From: CAYPJE01 sp964410945
GTDB lineage: Bacteria > Fidelibacterota > Marinisomatia > Marinisomatales > TCS56
Direction of reading: 5' to 3'
Length of the DNA stretch: 46,138 nt
Assembly: GCA_964410945.1 (NCBI GenBank)
Contig: CAYPJE010000025.1
Coordinates: 1 to 46,138, forward strand
Below, one piece after another: positions 24,139-32,264 of this stretch (the stretch's first letter is position 1; every line of letters starts with the position of its first letter). The position numbers and the translations under genes are program-made. The notes under the pieces are model-generated. The model searched no databases and had not been told where the DNA came from. It saw nothing but the letters and a program-made list of their open reading frames with translations.

Positions 24139-25119
24139 TCAGTCCTCAAGCTGGGCGGTCAGGTTCCCGATATGGATTTTGCGATGGTTATACAGTTTGG
24201 TGGTCCGGTAGTCTTCCAGGCGTTCCAATTCGGCTTCGGTCAACAAATCCAGTTTTTCCATCACCGCCAGGGTGGCGGCGGGATTGGCCCGCTGGTTCCC
24301 GTCCAGTACCTTGACCGCCAGCCCCCAGGTTTCTCCATCAGGACGGCGAATGCTTACCCCACGGATTGACTCACCACCCACTTTGGTTACCGACCGGCCC
24401 TGCAGGGCGGCGATATAATCGGTGTCAAAACGGCCGGTACCGCCCACCAGACGGGGATTAGCCGCCATGGCGTCGTAGGCAACATTCAATTCCGGGTAGT
24501 CTCCGCTGCCAAGTTTCTGGAACATAGTGGCAATCGTAAATAGTGACAGGAATGGCACCGGCAGGCTGCAGCCATCGATACTGATCGGCAGCTCCTTCTG
24601 TCCGCTCAGGAATTCCAGTTGCCTGAAAATCGCCTGTTGCACCGGGTGATCGGGATAGCTGTAATGGCGGGGGTCCACATAGAGGTGCTTCGCCAGTGCC
24701 AGCATACCGGCGTGTTTCCCGGAACAGTTATTATGCCAGGCTCGGGGTTTCATCCCGGAGCGGATCAATCCATCGGCGGCAGCCTTGTCGTAAGGTGCGT
24801 GGGCGCCACACTCGTAGTGTTCGACTCCATACCCCAGTTTGTTCAACATCGATTGGGCCGTTTCAAGGTGGACATCCTCACCGGAGTGGGAAGCACAGAT
24901 CAGGGCGGTCTCCGGACTGGTGAATCCGGCTGCTTCCAGGGCACCGGCCCTGATCGATGCCGAGGCCTGGAACGGTTTGCAGGCTGACCTGATACAGGTC
25001 AGGTATTCGGGATCACCACTGCTGAAAATAATTTTACCGTTACTGTCCACAACGACCGCATAGGCCATATGGATACTTTCGACATAAAAACCACGGGTTA
25101 CCTTACACAGGATGGGCAT
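24139..25119 (-). CDS. Asparaginase, Rhizobium etli type (Asparaginase_II family)
   Basis: A 326-residue cytoplasmic enzyme that would hydrolyse L-asparagine to aspartate and ammonia. It belongs to the asparaginase II/ReAV family, unrelated to the E. coli enzymes. Its conserved residues are present: Ser45 and Lys48 in RSACKPFQ, Ser77/Ser79 in CASHSGE, Cys132 and Lys135 in NNCSGKHAGM, and Asp182/Cys184 in IDGCSLP. In characterised members these form the nucleophile pairs and the metal site. There is no signal peptide. It is the most upstream gene of the long minus-strand run of envelope and nuclease genes, which is odd company; the link may be only shared transcription. Confidence 0.92.
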   Translation of the reverse strand: MPILCKVTRGFYVESIHMAYAVVVDSNGKIIFSSGDPEYLTCIRSACKPFQASASIRAGALEAAGFTSPETALICASHSGEDVHLETAQSMLNKLGYGVEHYECGAHAPYDKAAADGLIRSGMKPRAWHNNCSGKHAGMLALAKHLYVDPRHYSYPDHPVQQAIFRQLEFLSGQKELPISIDGCSLPVPFLSLFTIATMFQKLGSGDYPELNVAYDAMAANPRLVGGTGRFDTDYIAALQGRSVTKVGGESIRGVSIRRPDGETWGLAVKVLDGNQRANPAATLAVMEKLDLLTEAELERLEDYRTTKLYNHRKIHIGNLTAQLED

Positions 25120-25270
25120 GATCTATTCCAATTATATTTTTATCACGATTGAATTAATCAGTGACGGTGAAATTACGCCGGATAACCCGAATTACCGCAA
25201 AGAAAAGCTGGCAAAAACCCAAAGGGCTGCGTCAAAGCGCCATTGAAATATATCGGAACTTAGTCTATGA

Positions 25271-25295
25271 GCCCGGCACATGCAAAGTGCCGGGC
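25271..25295 (-). terminator. Strong hairpin downstream of the beta-helix gene
   Basis: A perfect 9-bp GC-rich stem (25271-25279 with 25287-25295, GCCCGGCAC/GTGCCGGGC) with a 7-base loop lies 15 bases past the stop of the minus-strand gene at 25310. No T-tract follows on the minus strand, so it may block 3' exonucleases rather than act as a classical terminator. The rest of the 190-base gap shows nothing else clear. Confidence 0.55.
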
Positions 25296-25309
25296 ACAAA
25301 CATTAAAAA

Positions 25310-27367
25310 TTACTTTATCAAAATCAGTTTCATTTTAGAATTATGCTGTTCGCCGGAATCAATTCCTTTAATATCAACTGTAAGCAGGTAAATGCCACTG
25401 GCAACAGACTTTCCAAAATCATTCCGTCCATCCCAGACAACATGATTATAACCGGCGCTAATGGATTCATTTACAAGCGTTCTGATTTCCCGGCCCAGAA
25501 AATCATAAACCTTCATTGAAACCATACTTGCTTCCGGTAGATCGTATTTTATCGTCGTACTGGGGTTGAAGGGATTCGGGTAATTCTCATGCAGGTCAAA
25601 TTTCTGGGGCAACATCTCCACCAGTTGTTTTGCGGCATACCCGTCAACATTGATTTCGTTGGATGCACCGGAAAGCTGACCAATATTGTCTTCTGCCTTC
25701 ACGTAATACTGATATTCCTCAACCGGGGCAACCCAGAAATAATGATCTGTATAGCTAGTTGATGTTGTTGTTCCAATCTGCGTCATTGGTTCGCGAAGAT
25801 CGTCGGAACCACGGTAAATCCGATATTTATCGATATCGGCGTCGGAGCTCGCTGTCCATGATAACACAGGATTATCGTAGGCATTGGTTGTATATGACAG
25901 ACTTTGTGGCGCCGATGGTACGGCATCATAATAATAAGCACCCATATCTGCGGTAGTACCATCGGGATCGTCTGCAGTACCAGGATCACCGGCATCGATG
26001 CAGGGGCTGGTGGATTCAAGGGTGAAATCACCATTGGCGGCATCATTGAAATCGGGATCATCGGTGATGCTGTTGGTTGAAATCGTTATATTTATGTCAT
26101 TTACATCATAACAATTATATTCTTCTGTTAAACTAGAAACATATTCCATGTTTATTATACCCGATGTAGGACTATAAAAAATATTATTTTTACATACAAC
26201 GGTATAATAATCTATTGCTGATCTGGTACCTCCCAGTATAATATTTGCTAATGATAGATCGCTGTTATAAAATGTACAATTATTAATAGTTAAATTAAAA
26301 TTTGCCCATCCATGAAAAACTTCCGAGTTAATAATTGTACAATGATCTAAATTTGCTTCATTATCCGCTAAATAACTGAAGTATAAGCCACTCCCAGTTT
26401 CCCAAGAGCTTACGCCAAGATTTTTTAGTGTAACATATTGCATATCTATGCAAGAGTATACGTGAACACCATTCCAATATGAATTTGAGGATGTACCTTC
26501 TAATACAATTGGAGATTCGGCTGTCCCAATGGCTTCCAATTCACCATAGATATATAAACCGAATCCACTGTTACACTCAATTTCGGCACCCGAAGGTATT
26601 ACTAGTTTATCATCTGATGGTACACCATACGACCCTGATTGTGTGTTGACCTGAGTATAGGTAGCCGTAATATTTACTATGCTGGAAGTTATTTCAATTC
26701 CTTTATATCGTGAATCGCTTGGGTGATCCGGGTCTGCTGAAGAAGTGGCACCAGAAAATGCCAAGTTACTGAATTCATATATTCCATTTTCATCGGCAAC
26801 CAGCTGCGGCGCCTTAATGGAGTAGTATTGGTTGGTAACAAGTACTTCTTGATCTTCAAAAACCTTATGGGTAGTGCTAATCCCCATCTCACTGAAAGTT
26901 CTGAAAGCATTCGGCTGGTATACCGACCCGGCATCTTCCACCCACCAGGGATCACGCAGTTCCAGCCAGTCTTCCACATTGTCAACATTACTGGACAGAT
27001 TGAAAGTGACATTAGAATATGGGTAAAACACTGCCTCTTCTTCCTGATCTGGATCAGATGCTGTGAAATCATTTTTAATTTTACAATCAAGATTTTCATC
27101 ATTCCAATCATGGTGCATTCTAGTAGAAATAATCTGATTGTCTGTTCTTTCCTGATAATTCTGATATTGCGTCAGAACTTCATATTCACCTGATGCAATG
27201 TCGGTGGAAACTGCAGTTGTCCCATTACTGTTGTACACACTCAATGTTCCTCCAAGACCAACACCATTACCATCCACGTTGGTAAAATACACATTGACAT
27301 TTGTGGCTTGTGATCCAATAAATGGGATAAGCATTATTATCAATACAAGCCATTTCCGATGATTCAT
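25310..27367 (-). CDS. T9SS-sorted parallel beta-helix surface protein
   Basis: A 685-residue secreted protein. The signal peptide ends IPFIGS, before QATN. The front 200 residues are beta-rich and unassigned. Residues about 265-450 form a right-handed beta-helix (repeating LDHCTIINSEV, LTINNCTFYNS, VCKNNIFYS). The common end-piece NGDFTLESTSPCIDAGDP...DMGAYYY follows, then a fibronectin type III domain at about 490-575, then the sorting domain (FDLHENYPNPFNPSTTIKYD to MKLILIK). Such helices often bind or cleave polysaccharides, but I see no catalytic signature. A ribosome-binding site (GAAAGGG) precedes the ATG. The central part is clearly more AT-rich than its neighbours. Confidence 0.87.
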   Translation of the reverse strand: MNHRKWLVLIIMLIPFIGSQATNVNVYFTNVDGNGVGLGGTLSVYNSNGTTAVSTDIASGEYEVLTQYQNYQERTDNQIISTRMHHDWNDENLDCKIKNDFTASDPDQEEEAVFYPYSNVTFNLSSNVDNVEDWLELRDPWWVEDAGSVYQPNAFRTFSEMGISTTHKVFEDQEVLVTNQYYSIKAPQLVADENGIYEFSNLAFSGATSSADPDHPSDSRYKGIEITSSIVNITATYTQVNTQSGSYGVPSDDKLVIPSGAEIECNSGFGLYIYGELEAIGTAESPIVLEGTSSNSYWNGVHVYSCIDMQYVTLKNLGVSSWETGSGLYFSYLADNEANLDHCTIINSEVFHGWANFNLTINNCTFYNSDLSLANIILGGTRSAIDYYTVVCKNNIFYSPTSGIINMEYVSSLTEEYNCYDVNDINITISTNSITDDPDFNDAANGDFTLESTSPCIDAGDPGTADDPDGTTADMGAYYYDAVPSAPQSLSYTTNAYDNPVLSWTASSDADIDKYRIYRGSDDLREPMTQIGTTTSTSYTDHYFWVAPVEEYQYYVKAEDNIGQLSGASNEINVDGYAAKQLVEMLPQKFDLHENYPNPFNPSTTIKYDLPEASMVSMKVYDFLGREIRTLVNESISAGYNHVVWDGRNDFGKSVASGIYLLTVDIKGIDSGEQHNSKMKLILIK

Positions 27368-27444
27368 TTTTATACCCTTTCTTTCAATGGCTGTATACTG
27401 ATAGTAAATTTCACCAGTTGAACAGCCATTATTGACGGTTGTTT

Positions 27445-27487
27445 GTAAAGGGCTCTGTAGTAGCCTGTCAGGATATACAGAGCCCTT
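27445..27487 (-). terminator. Terminator of the three-lipoprotein operon
   Basis: A 12-bp perfect stem (27476-27487 with 27448-27459, AAGGGCTCTGTA/TACAGAGCCCTT on the minus strand) has a 16-base loop and is followed by a short TTTAC run. It begins immediately after the TAG stop of the first lipoprotein gene. Confidence 0.8.
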
Positions 27488-28729
27488 CTATCTTTTTCCT
27501 TGAATAATCAAGCCTTGTAATTCTTTTGTATGTCCGACAATAACAAAATTGTCTCCTTGTACATCCAGAGCTTCAAGTGTTGCTCGGTAATATACGCCCC
27601 CACATTTAAACCAACTCTTACCATTATAATGGAACCGATGATCATTTAAACCAACCACCATTATATCATTGTAATTATTGCCTCTAATTCCTTTATAGGA
27701 ATAATAACCATCTTCTGATATCTCCAAAGAAGGAACCAGTTTACCTTCTCCGGTTGATATCGATTCTTTCCAGATACCGGTCGAACAACAAAAATATACA
27801 GTGTCTCCATAAGCCCACACCGAGGCAACCTGACCATCCAAGGTATCGGTATCGATTACACCATCCCAAAGGTCCAGATTAAAGTAATATTTCTCATTCC
27901 AATTTGTACCATCATAGAAATAGATCACCGAGCTGCCATCACCACGGTCATACCCCACCGCCCAGATATGGTTCTCGTCGAGGCCGTAGATGTCCCGCAG
28001 GGGTATATCCGTACCCAGATCCTGATGATGAAAATTTTCGCCGTCGTAGTGGGTAATACTACCCAACTTACCGGTAATATATAAATTATCTTTATCGGTA
28101 CCCCACATCCGATAAGCGCCGTAATAATATGACCAATACTGGTCCTCAGGAAAATAATCCCACCGGCTATCTATCAACCTGGCTCGACTTGATCCTTCAA
28201 TAAACCAGATTTCATTATCAATTTTATATACACTTTCAAGGTCATTTCCGGTACTGTCATAGGTTGTTACATAGTCGCCCGGAATTCCGGCATCTTGACG
28301 TACTATTAATCGTTCCAGAGACCATCCACTGCCATTATAATAGGCGGCATTATACTTGATCCAATTATCATTAGAATCCATTTCATCTGTAAATATCCTA
28401 CCCACGACCCAAATATCATCGGGTGCTATTATTTCAACACCATGAAATGAAGAACCAAGAGTTGCACCGCCTGCTAAAACTTCCCATGTAAAATCATGAC
28501 TGGTGGTATCCAGCACGCATTTGGTATTGTCCTCATTCCAGTGGTAGCCGTCTTCGCACTCGCATTCGCCGTCAATCACGATCTGATGGGGGCCGCATTC
28601 CTCCGGTTGGGTATTATCGTCCAGACAGGCGGTGAGGGAAAGAACCAGGATAAAAGATAAAAGATAAAAATTTAGTGGAACTAATAAAATTGACTGCTTA
28701 TTTCTGTTAATCACTTCGCAAATCTTCAT
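27488..28729 (-). CDS. EGF-like/beta-propeller lipoprotein, paralogue 1 (promoter-distal)
   Basis: A 413-residue lipoprotein with lipobox LTAC (Cys35). A small six-cysteine module follows: ECGPHQIVIDGECECEDGY, then HWNEDNTKCV, resembling an EGF-like repeat. The remainder has repeated blade motifs (DDIWVVG, THYDGENFHH, NHIWAVG, ASVWAYGDTVYF, NDIMVVG, FHYNGKSW) typical of a Kelch/WD-like beta-propeller. The likely site is the outer membrane surface; the ligand is unknown. It is the last of three tandem paralogues and is followed by a strong terminator. AAGGA lies seven bases before its ATG. The signal-peptide core is encoded by three heptamer repeats. Confidence 0.85.
   Translation of the reverse strand: MKICEVINRNKQSILLVPLNFYLLSFILVLSLTACLDDNTQPEECGPHQIVIDGECECEDGYHWNEDNTKCVLDTTSHDFTWEVLAGGATLGSSFHGVEIIAPDDIWVVGRIFTDEMDSNDNWIKYNAAYYNGSGWSLERLIVRQDAGIPGDYVTTYDSTGNDLESVYKIDNEIWFIEGSSRARLIDSRWDYFPEDQYWSYYYGAYRMWGTDKDNLYITGKLGSITHYDGENFHHQDLGTDIPLRDIYGLDENHIWAVGYDRGDGSSVIYFYDGTNWNEKYYFNLDLWDGVIDTDTLDGQVASVWAYGDTVYFCCSTGIWKESISTGEGKLVPSLEISEDGYYSYKGIRGNNYNDIMVVGLNDHRFHYNGKSWFKCGGVYYRATLEALDVQGDNFVIVGHTKELQGLIIQGKR
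28649..28669. repeat. Heptamer repeat (GATAAAA x3) in a signal-peptide coding region
   Basis: Three exact 7-base units. Read on the minus strand they encode FYLLSFI of the signal peptide of lipoprotein paralogue 1. The copy in paralogue 3 is at 31122-31142 and is probably inherited by gene duplication. Confidence 0.85.
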
Positions 28730-28767
28730 TCGTCATTCCTTGCTCTCAATTCAAACCGCCCCTTTTC

Positions 28768-29982
28768 TCATCTACGGCCCTGAATTATCAGGGCTTGTAT
28801 GCTTGCGGTATGACCAACTATAACAACAGTATCATCGATCATATCCAAAGTAATTAGATTGGCTTGAGGAATAATATTACCAACCCGTGCCCAATTTTTT
28901 CCATTGTAATGATATATCCGTGAATCCTGTCCGATTACAATTATATCATTATAACCGGTGCCACGAATACCAAAGAATGGGTAAAAGCCATCTTCTGAAA
29001 TTTCTGCAGATGGTATCAACGTTCCCTCTCCTGTCGATATTGACTCCTTCCAAACACCATTACGACTAGTGAAATAAACTGTGTCACCATAGGCCCAAAC
29101 AGATGTAGCATAGCCATTAAGTGTGTCAGAACTAATACTGCCATCATAGTTGGGATCGTCGAAACTAAAATAATGCTTGGTACTCCAATTCACTCCATCA
29201 AAACAGTAGATTACAGACTCCCAGTGGCTTCGGTCAAGGCCCGTTACCCAGATATGGTTCTCATCGAGGCCGTAGATGTCCCGCAAGGGTATATCCGTAC
29301 CCAGATCCTGATGATGAAAATTTTCGCCGTCGTAGTGGGTGATTTCACCAAGCCTTCCGGTTATAAAAATATTATTTTTCGATGTGCCCCATAAACGGTA
29401 GGCACTGTGTTCAAACGGCCAATAAGGTTGCACCGGAAAATAATCCCATTGCCCGTCAATTAATCTTACCCGCTGGCCGCCCTCCATAAACCATATTTCA
29501 TTATCAACCTTAAATACTCCAGATAAATCTTGTCCACTGGAATCCAGTTCTATATAATAAACGCCATCATTCAGATGATCGTCCCTAACAATTATCTTTT
29601 CCAAAGCCCAGTTATTACCATCGAAATGAGCAGCATTGTATTTAATGATTTTTCCATTGGAATCCCGTTCATCAGTGAAGAGTTCACCCACAGCCCAAAT
29701 GTCATCCGGCGCAATTATTTCCACACCGTTAAACGACGAGCACAGCGTCGAGCCCCCCACCAAAGCCTCCCAGACAAAAGCATGGCTGGTGGTGTCTATT
29801 ACGCATTTTGTGTGGTCGTCATTCCAGTGGTAGCCTTCCTCACACTGGCACTCGCCGTCAATCACGATCTGATGGGGGCCGCATTCAAGGGATTCTTCCT
29901 GCTCCGGGCAAGCCCAGAAAAGGAAAATGGAAAAGGGAAGAAGGAAGAACCGGTAAATTTTTCTTAATGTTTTAATGACCAT
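28768..29982 (-). CDS. EGF-like/beta-propeller lipoprotein, paralogue 2
   Basis: A 404-residue lipoprotein with the same plan as its neighbours: signal peptide with lipobox LFWAC (Cys25), the cysteine module (LECGPHQIVIDGECQCEEGY), then propeller blades (DDIWAVG, NNIFITG, NHIWVTG, NDIIVIG, YHYNGKNW). The start is the ATG at 29982, which overlaps the upstream TGA by one base (TGATG) and has GGGGG eight bases before it. The longer frame into the upstream gene is rejected. Its signal peptide differs from paralogues 1 and 3 and lacks the heptamer repeats. One 94-base block is almost identical to paralogue 1. Confidence 0.85.
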   Translation of the reverse strand: MVIKTLRKIYRFFLLPFSIFLFWACPEQEESLECGPHQIVIDGECQCEEGYHWNDDHTKCVIDTTSHAFVWEALVGGSTLCSSFNGVEIIAPDDIWAVGELFTDERDSNGKIIKYNAAHFDGNNWALEKIIVRDDHLNDGVYYIELDSSGQDLSGVFKVDNEIWFMEGGQRVRLIDGQWDYFPVQPYWPFEHSAYRLWGTSKNNIFITGRLGEITHYDGENFHHQDLGTDIPLRDIYGLDENHIWVTGLDRSHWESVIYCFDGVNWSTKHYFSFDDPNYDGSISSDTLNGYATSVWAYGDTVYFTSRNGVWKESISTGEGTLIPSAEISEDGFYPFFGIRGTGYNDIIVIGQDSRIYHYNGKNWARVGNIIPQANLITLDMIDDTVVIVGHTASIQALIIQGRR

Positions 29983-31223
29983 CAGCGATACCCCCTGATA
30001 ACCGGGGCATACTCCCAGGAAGCCAACCAACTGGCAATCACCACCGTGTTACCCTTGATTTTTCCAGCCCGGGGATATAATGCCGCCGGACCGTACTGAT
30101 CGTAAATACAGTTATCCAGTTTCCAGGTACTGCCATTATAGTGGAATACATTTCCCCAGGCACTGGTGAGCAAAATATCGTTGATACCTGATCCTGAGAT
30201 TGCTATTAATCGGTAACCATCAGTAAAATATTCTCGCTTGGCAATATACTCGGTCGTTTGTTCAATAAAATTGTATTTAACCAGCCAGGTACCCCCGGTC
30301 GTGAAATAGGCTGTATCACCAAGCACTGTAACAGCCTGAAAACGGCCATAATCGCCCTCTTGTGGATCACCGGAATAATGAGTACTGGTATATAATTTCC
30401 GCCACTGCCCATCCACCAGTTCCAGCGCCACACTCTGGCCTGACAGTTCACCGGAATCTTCATAACCGGTAACAAAGATATGCTCGCCATCGGCACTGCC
30501 GGCAATATCGCGCAGGCGTACTTTGGTTCCGCTTTCCATCTTACTGAAATTTGAACCGTTGTAATAAGCAATAGAACCCTTATATCCCACAAAATAAATA
30601 TCTTCTTCCGATGATGCCCATATATGATCAACACTCATATATTCGCCCAATCCCATATTTTGTAGATGGTAAAGCTTCCACTCATCACCATCCCAATGGA
30701 TTGGGAAACCACATGAAACCCATATATTCTCTATACTAAAATACCATATGCCGGATAAGGACACTACCCCCCAAGCTCTATTAATTCCCCAGTTACTCCC
30801 ATCCCAGTGAGCGATATTAAATGTTTCCTGACCGGTTCCATCAAAGCTGGAGTCCGGGTCCGGCATAACAATATTACCTACCACCCAGATGTCATTCTCA
30901 TCTACGATCCAAACATCATTAAGGTAACTGCTATACTCACCTAAAGTATCAATAGTCCAAACAAAATTATGGCTGGTGGTATCCAACACACAGTTTGTGT
31001 AATCATCATTCCAGTGGTAGCCATCTTCACATTGGCAATCGCCGTCAACCATAATCTGATGGGGACCGCATTCCTCTGGTTGGGTATCATCATCCAGGCA
31101 GGCGGTTAGGAAAAGAGTCAGGATAAAAGATAAAAGATAAAAGACAAGAAGAGGATAATCGGGCCAGACCTTCCCTGTCTGTTCTCGGAGATAACAGAAA
31201 TACTTTGTATATGAATATTTCAT
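29982..31223 (-). CDS. EGF-like/beta-propeller lipoprotein, paralogue 3 (promoter-proximal)
   Basis: A 413-residue lipoprotein. A long n-region (about 24 residues) leads to VFYLLSFILTLFLTAC (Cys42). The cysteine module (ECGPHQIMVDGDCQCEDGY) and propeller motifs follow (NDIWVVGNIV, AHWDGSNW, EDIYFVG, AYYNGSNFS, NDILLTS, FHYNGSTW). It is the most diverged of the three in the propeller but shares the paralogue 1 type of signal peptide. AGGGGAAGGA directly precedes the ATG. The 183 bases upstream (31224-31406) are AT-rich and should hold the operon promoter; I could not fix its boxes. Confidence 0.85.
   Translation of the reverse strand: MKYSYTKYFCYLREQTGKVWPDYPLLVFYLLSFILTLFLTACLDDDTQPEECGPHQIMVDGDCQCEDGYHWNDDYTNCVLDTTSHNFVWTIDTLGEYSSYLNDVWIVDENDIWVVGNIVMPDPDSSFDGTGQETFNIAHWDGSNWGINRAWGVVSLSGIWYFSIENIWVSCGFPIHWDGDEWKLYHLQNMGLGEYMSVDHIWASSEEDIYFVGYKGSIAYYNGSNFSKMESGTKVRLRDIAGSADGEHIFVTGYEDSGELSGQSVALELVDGQWRKLYTSTHYSGDPQEGDYGRFQAVTVLGDTAYFTTGGTWLVKYNFIEQTTEYIAKREYFTDGYRLIAISGSGINDILLTSAWGNVFHYNGSTWKLDNCIYDQYGPAALYPRAGKIKGNTVVIASWLASWEYAPVIRGYR
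31122..31142. repeat. Heptamer repeat (GATAAAA x3) in a signal-peptide coding region
   Basis: Three exact units that encode FYLLSFI in paralogue 3, in the same frame and place as the paralogue 1 copy. Confidence 0.85.
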
Positions 31224-31406
31224 TCCTTCCCCTGGGAATTATTGAATGTAGCAAATAAAACTTACCTGTATTTCAAAAAAATAAAAACGATTGGTTTAAT
31301 TACATAACTATCCCCTGTAAAACTCAAGACAATCAAGCCACAATTTCAGCGGGTTAATTGCAATAGCAACGAACGATAAGTGAAAAAATTATCGAATTTA
31401 TTCTGG

Positions 31407-32249
31407 TCAATTCACCAGTTCTGAAGCAAATACAAATTCGTATCCGGCCGCTTTAAGGCGTGGTATTTCCTGTCTCAGGACGGCCAGGGTCGAACGTTTG
31501 TTGTGTCCGATTCCAACGGCCTCACCGTATTTGGCCGCGTAAGCAGCCAGCTTGCCAATCTGGGTATGGATCAGGGCCGGGTCCAGGTCATTGTCCAGGA
31601 AAACATTACGCCGGGCCACGGGAACACCAAGGGCTGCACATTCCCTTTCCGCAATCGATTGGGCCGTTGTGCGGCTGTCGATAAAATACTTGCCGGCGGC
31701 CTTTAGACTGGCCCCGACGATTGCCATTACCCGCTGATCCTGGGTAGCCCGGGAACCCTGGTGGTTATTCATTCCCTTGGTAAAGGGATATTCTTCCAGA
31801 ACCAGTTTCAGCCGGCGCTCCAGTTCAGCCGTCGACATGGTGGTCTTCAACATATAATCGTCTTCCCCGTTCAAATCGGCCAGTGATTCCATTGGCATAT
31901 GGATAATTGTTTCATATCCCTTACCGGCGGCTTCTTTAGCGATCTGCTGGCTGTACGCGTGGCCGGGAATAATGGCATAGGTCAGGTTGGCATCCAGCTC
32001 CAGGTAGGCCTGGGCGACACCATCATAATTATAGCCGAAATCATCGATAATAATGGCGATTCGTCCCACCGGTTCCGCCACGGGCTCCGGCTTTTCCACA
32101 CCCGGCTTCCGGTCCCGCTTGGTCACCTTCGGCGGTTCGGGTTTACTTTTTGGAATAAATATTACCAGAACAACAACTATTATAACCAGGGCAACCAGCA
32201 GAATAATGGAGGAAAGCGGCAGGCGCCGCAGAAAATCGGAAATGTTCAT
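31407..32249 (-). CDS. Divergent polysaccharide deacetylase (YibQ/DUF610 family)
   Basis: A 280-residue protein anchored by one N-terminal transmembrane helix (about 14-32), followed by a charged Pro/Lys/Glu linker and a periplasmic NodB-like fold. Family motifs are present: IAIIIDDFGYN, the HMPME segment, GMNNHQGSRAT, FIDSRTT and AVGIGH. These correspond to the metal-binding and catalytic places of the divergent deacetylase family, whose substrate is not firmly known; a peptidoglycan or surface-glycan role is usual speculation. It is the last gene of the T9SS locus, 15 bases after the PorQ-like gene. A weak 6-bp hairpin follows at 31374-31394. Confidence 0.9.
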   Translation of the reverse strand: MNISDFLRRLPLSSIILLVALVIIVVVLVIFIPKSKPEPPKVTKRDRKPGVEKPEPVAEPVGRIAIIIDDFGYNYDGVAQAYLELDANLTYAIIPGHAYSQQIAKEAAGKGYETIIHMPMESLADLNGEDDYMLKTTMSTAELERRLKLVLEEYPFTKGMNNHQGSRATQDQRVMAIVGASLKAAGKYFIDSRTTAQSIAERECAALGVPVARRNVFLDNDLDPALIHTQIGKLAAYAAKYGEAVGIGHNKRSTLAVLRQEIPRLKAAGYEFVFASELVN

Positions 32250-32264
32250 AATTCCATCAGTGGA

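Noticed and set aside
29983..30030. An upstream start for lipoprotein paralogue 2 giving 16 extra residues
   Set aside because: These residues overlap the coding end of paralogue 3 and precede a clean signal peptide whose own ATG has a good ribosome-binding site.
9396..31142. Heptamer repeats as a CRISPR array or tandem satellite
   Set aside because: Units are only 7 bases, without spacers, in small groups of three or four at scattered places; no cas genes are present.
31374..31394. A terminator after the YibQ-like gene
   Set aside because: The stem is only six AT-rich base pairs (CGATAA/TTATCG) with the T-run in the loop; too weak to call.
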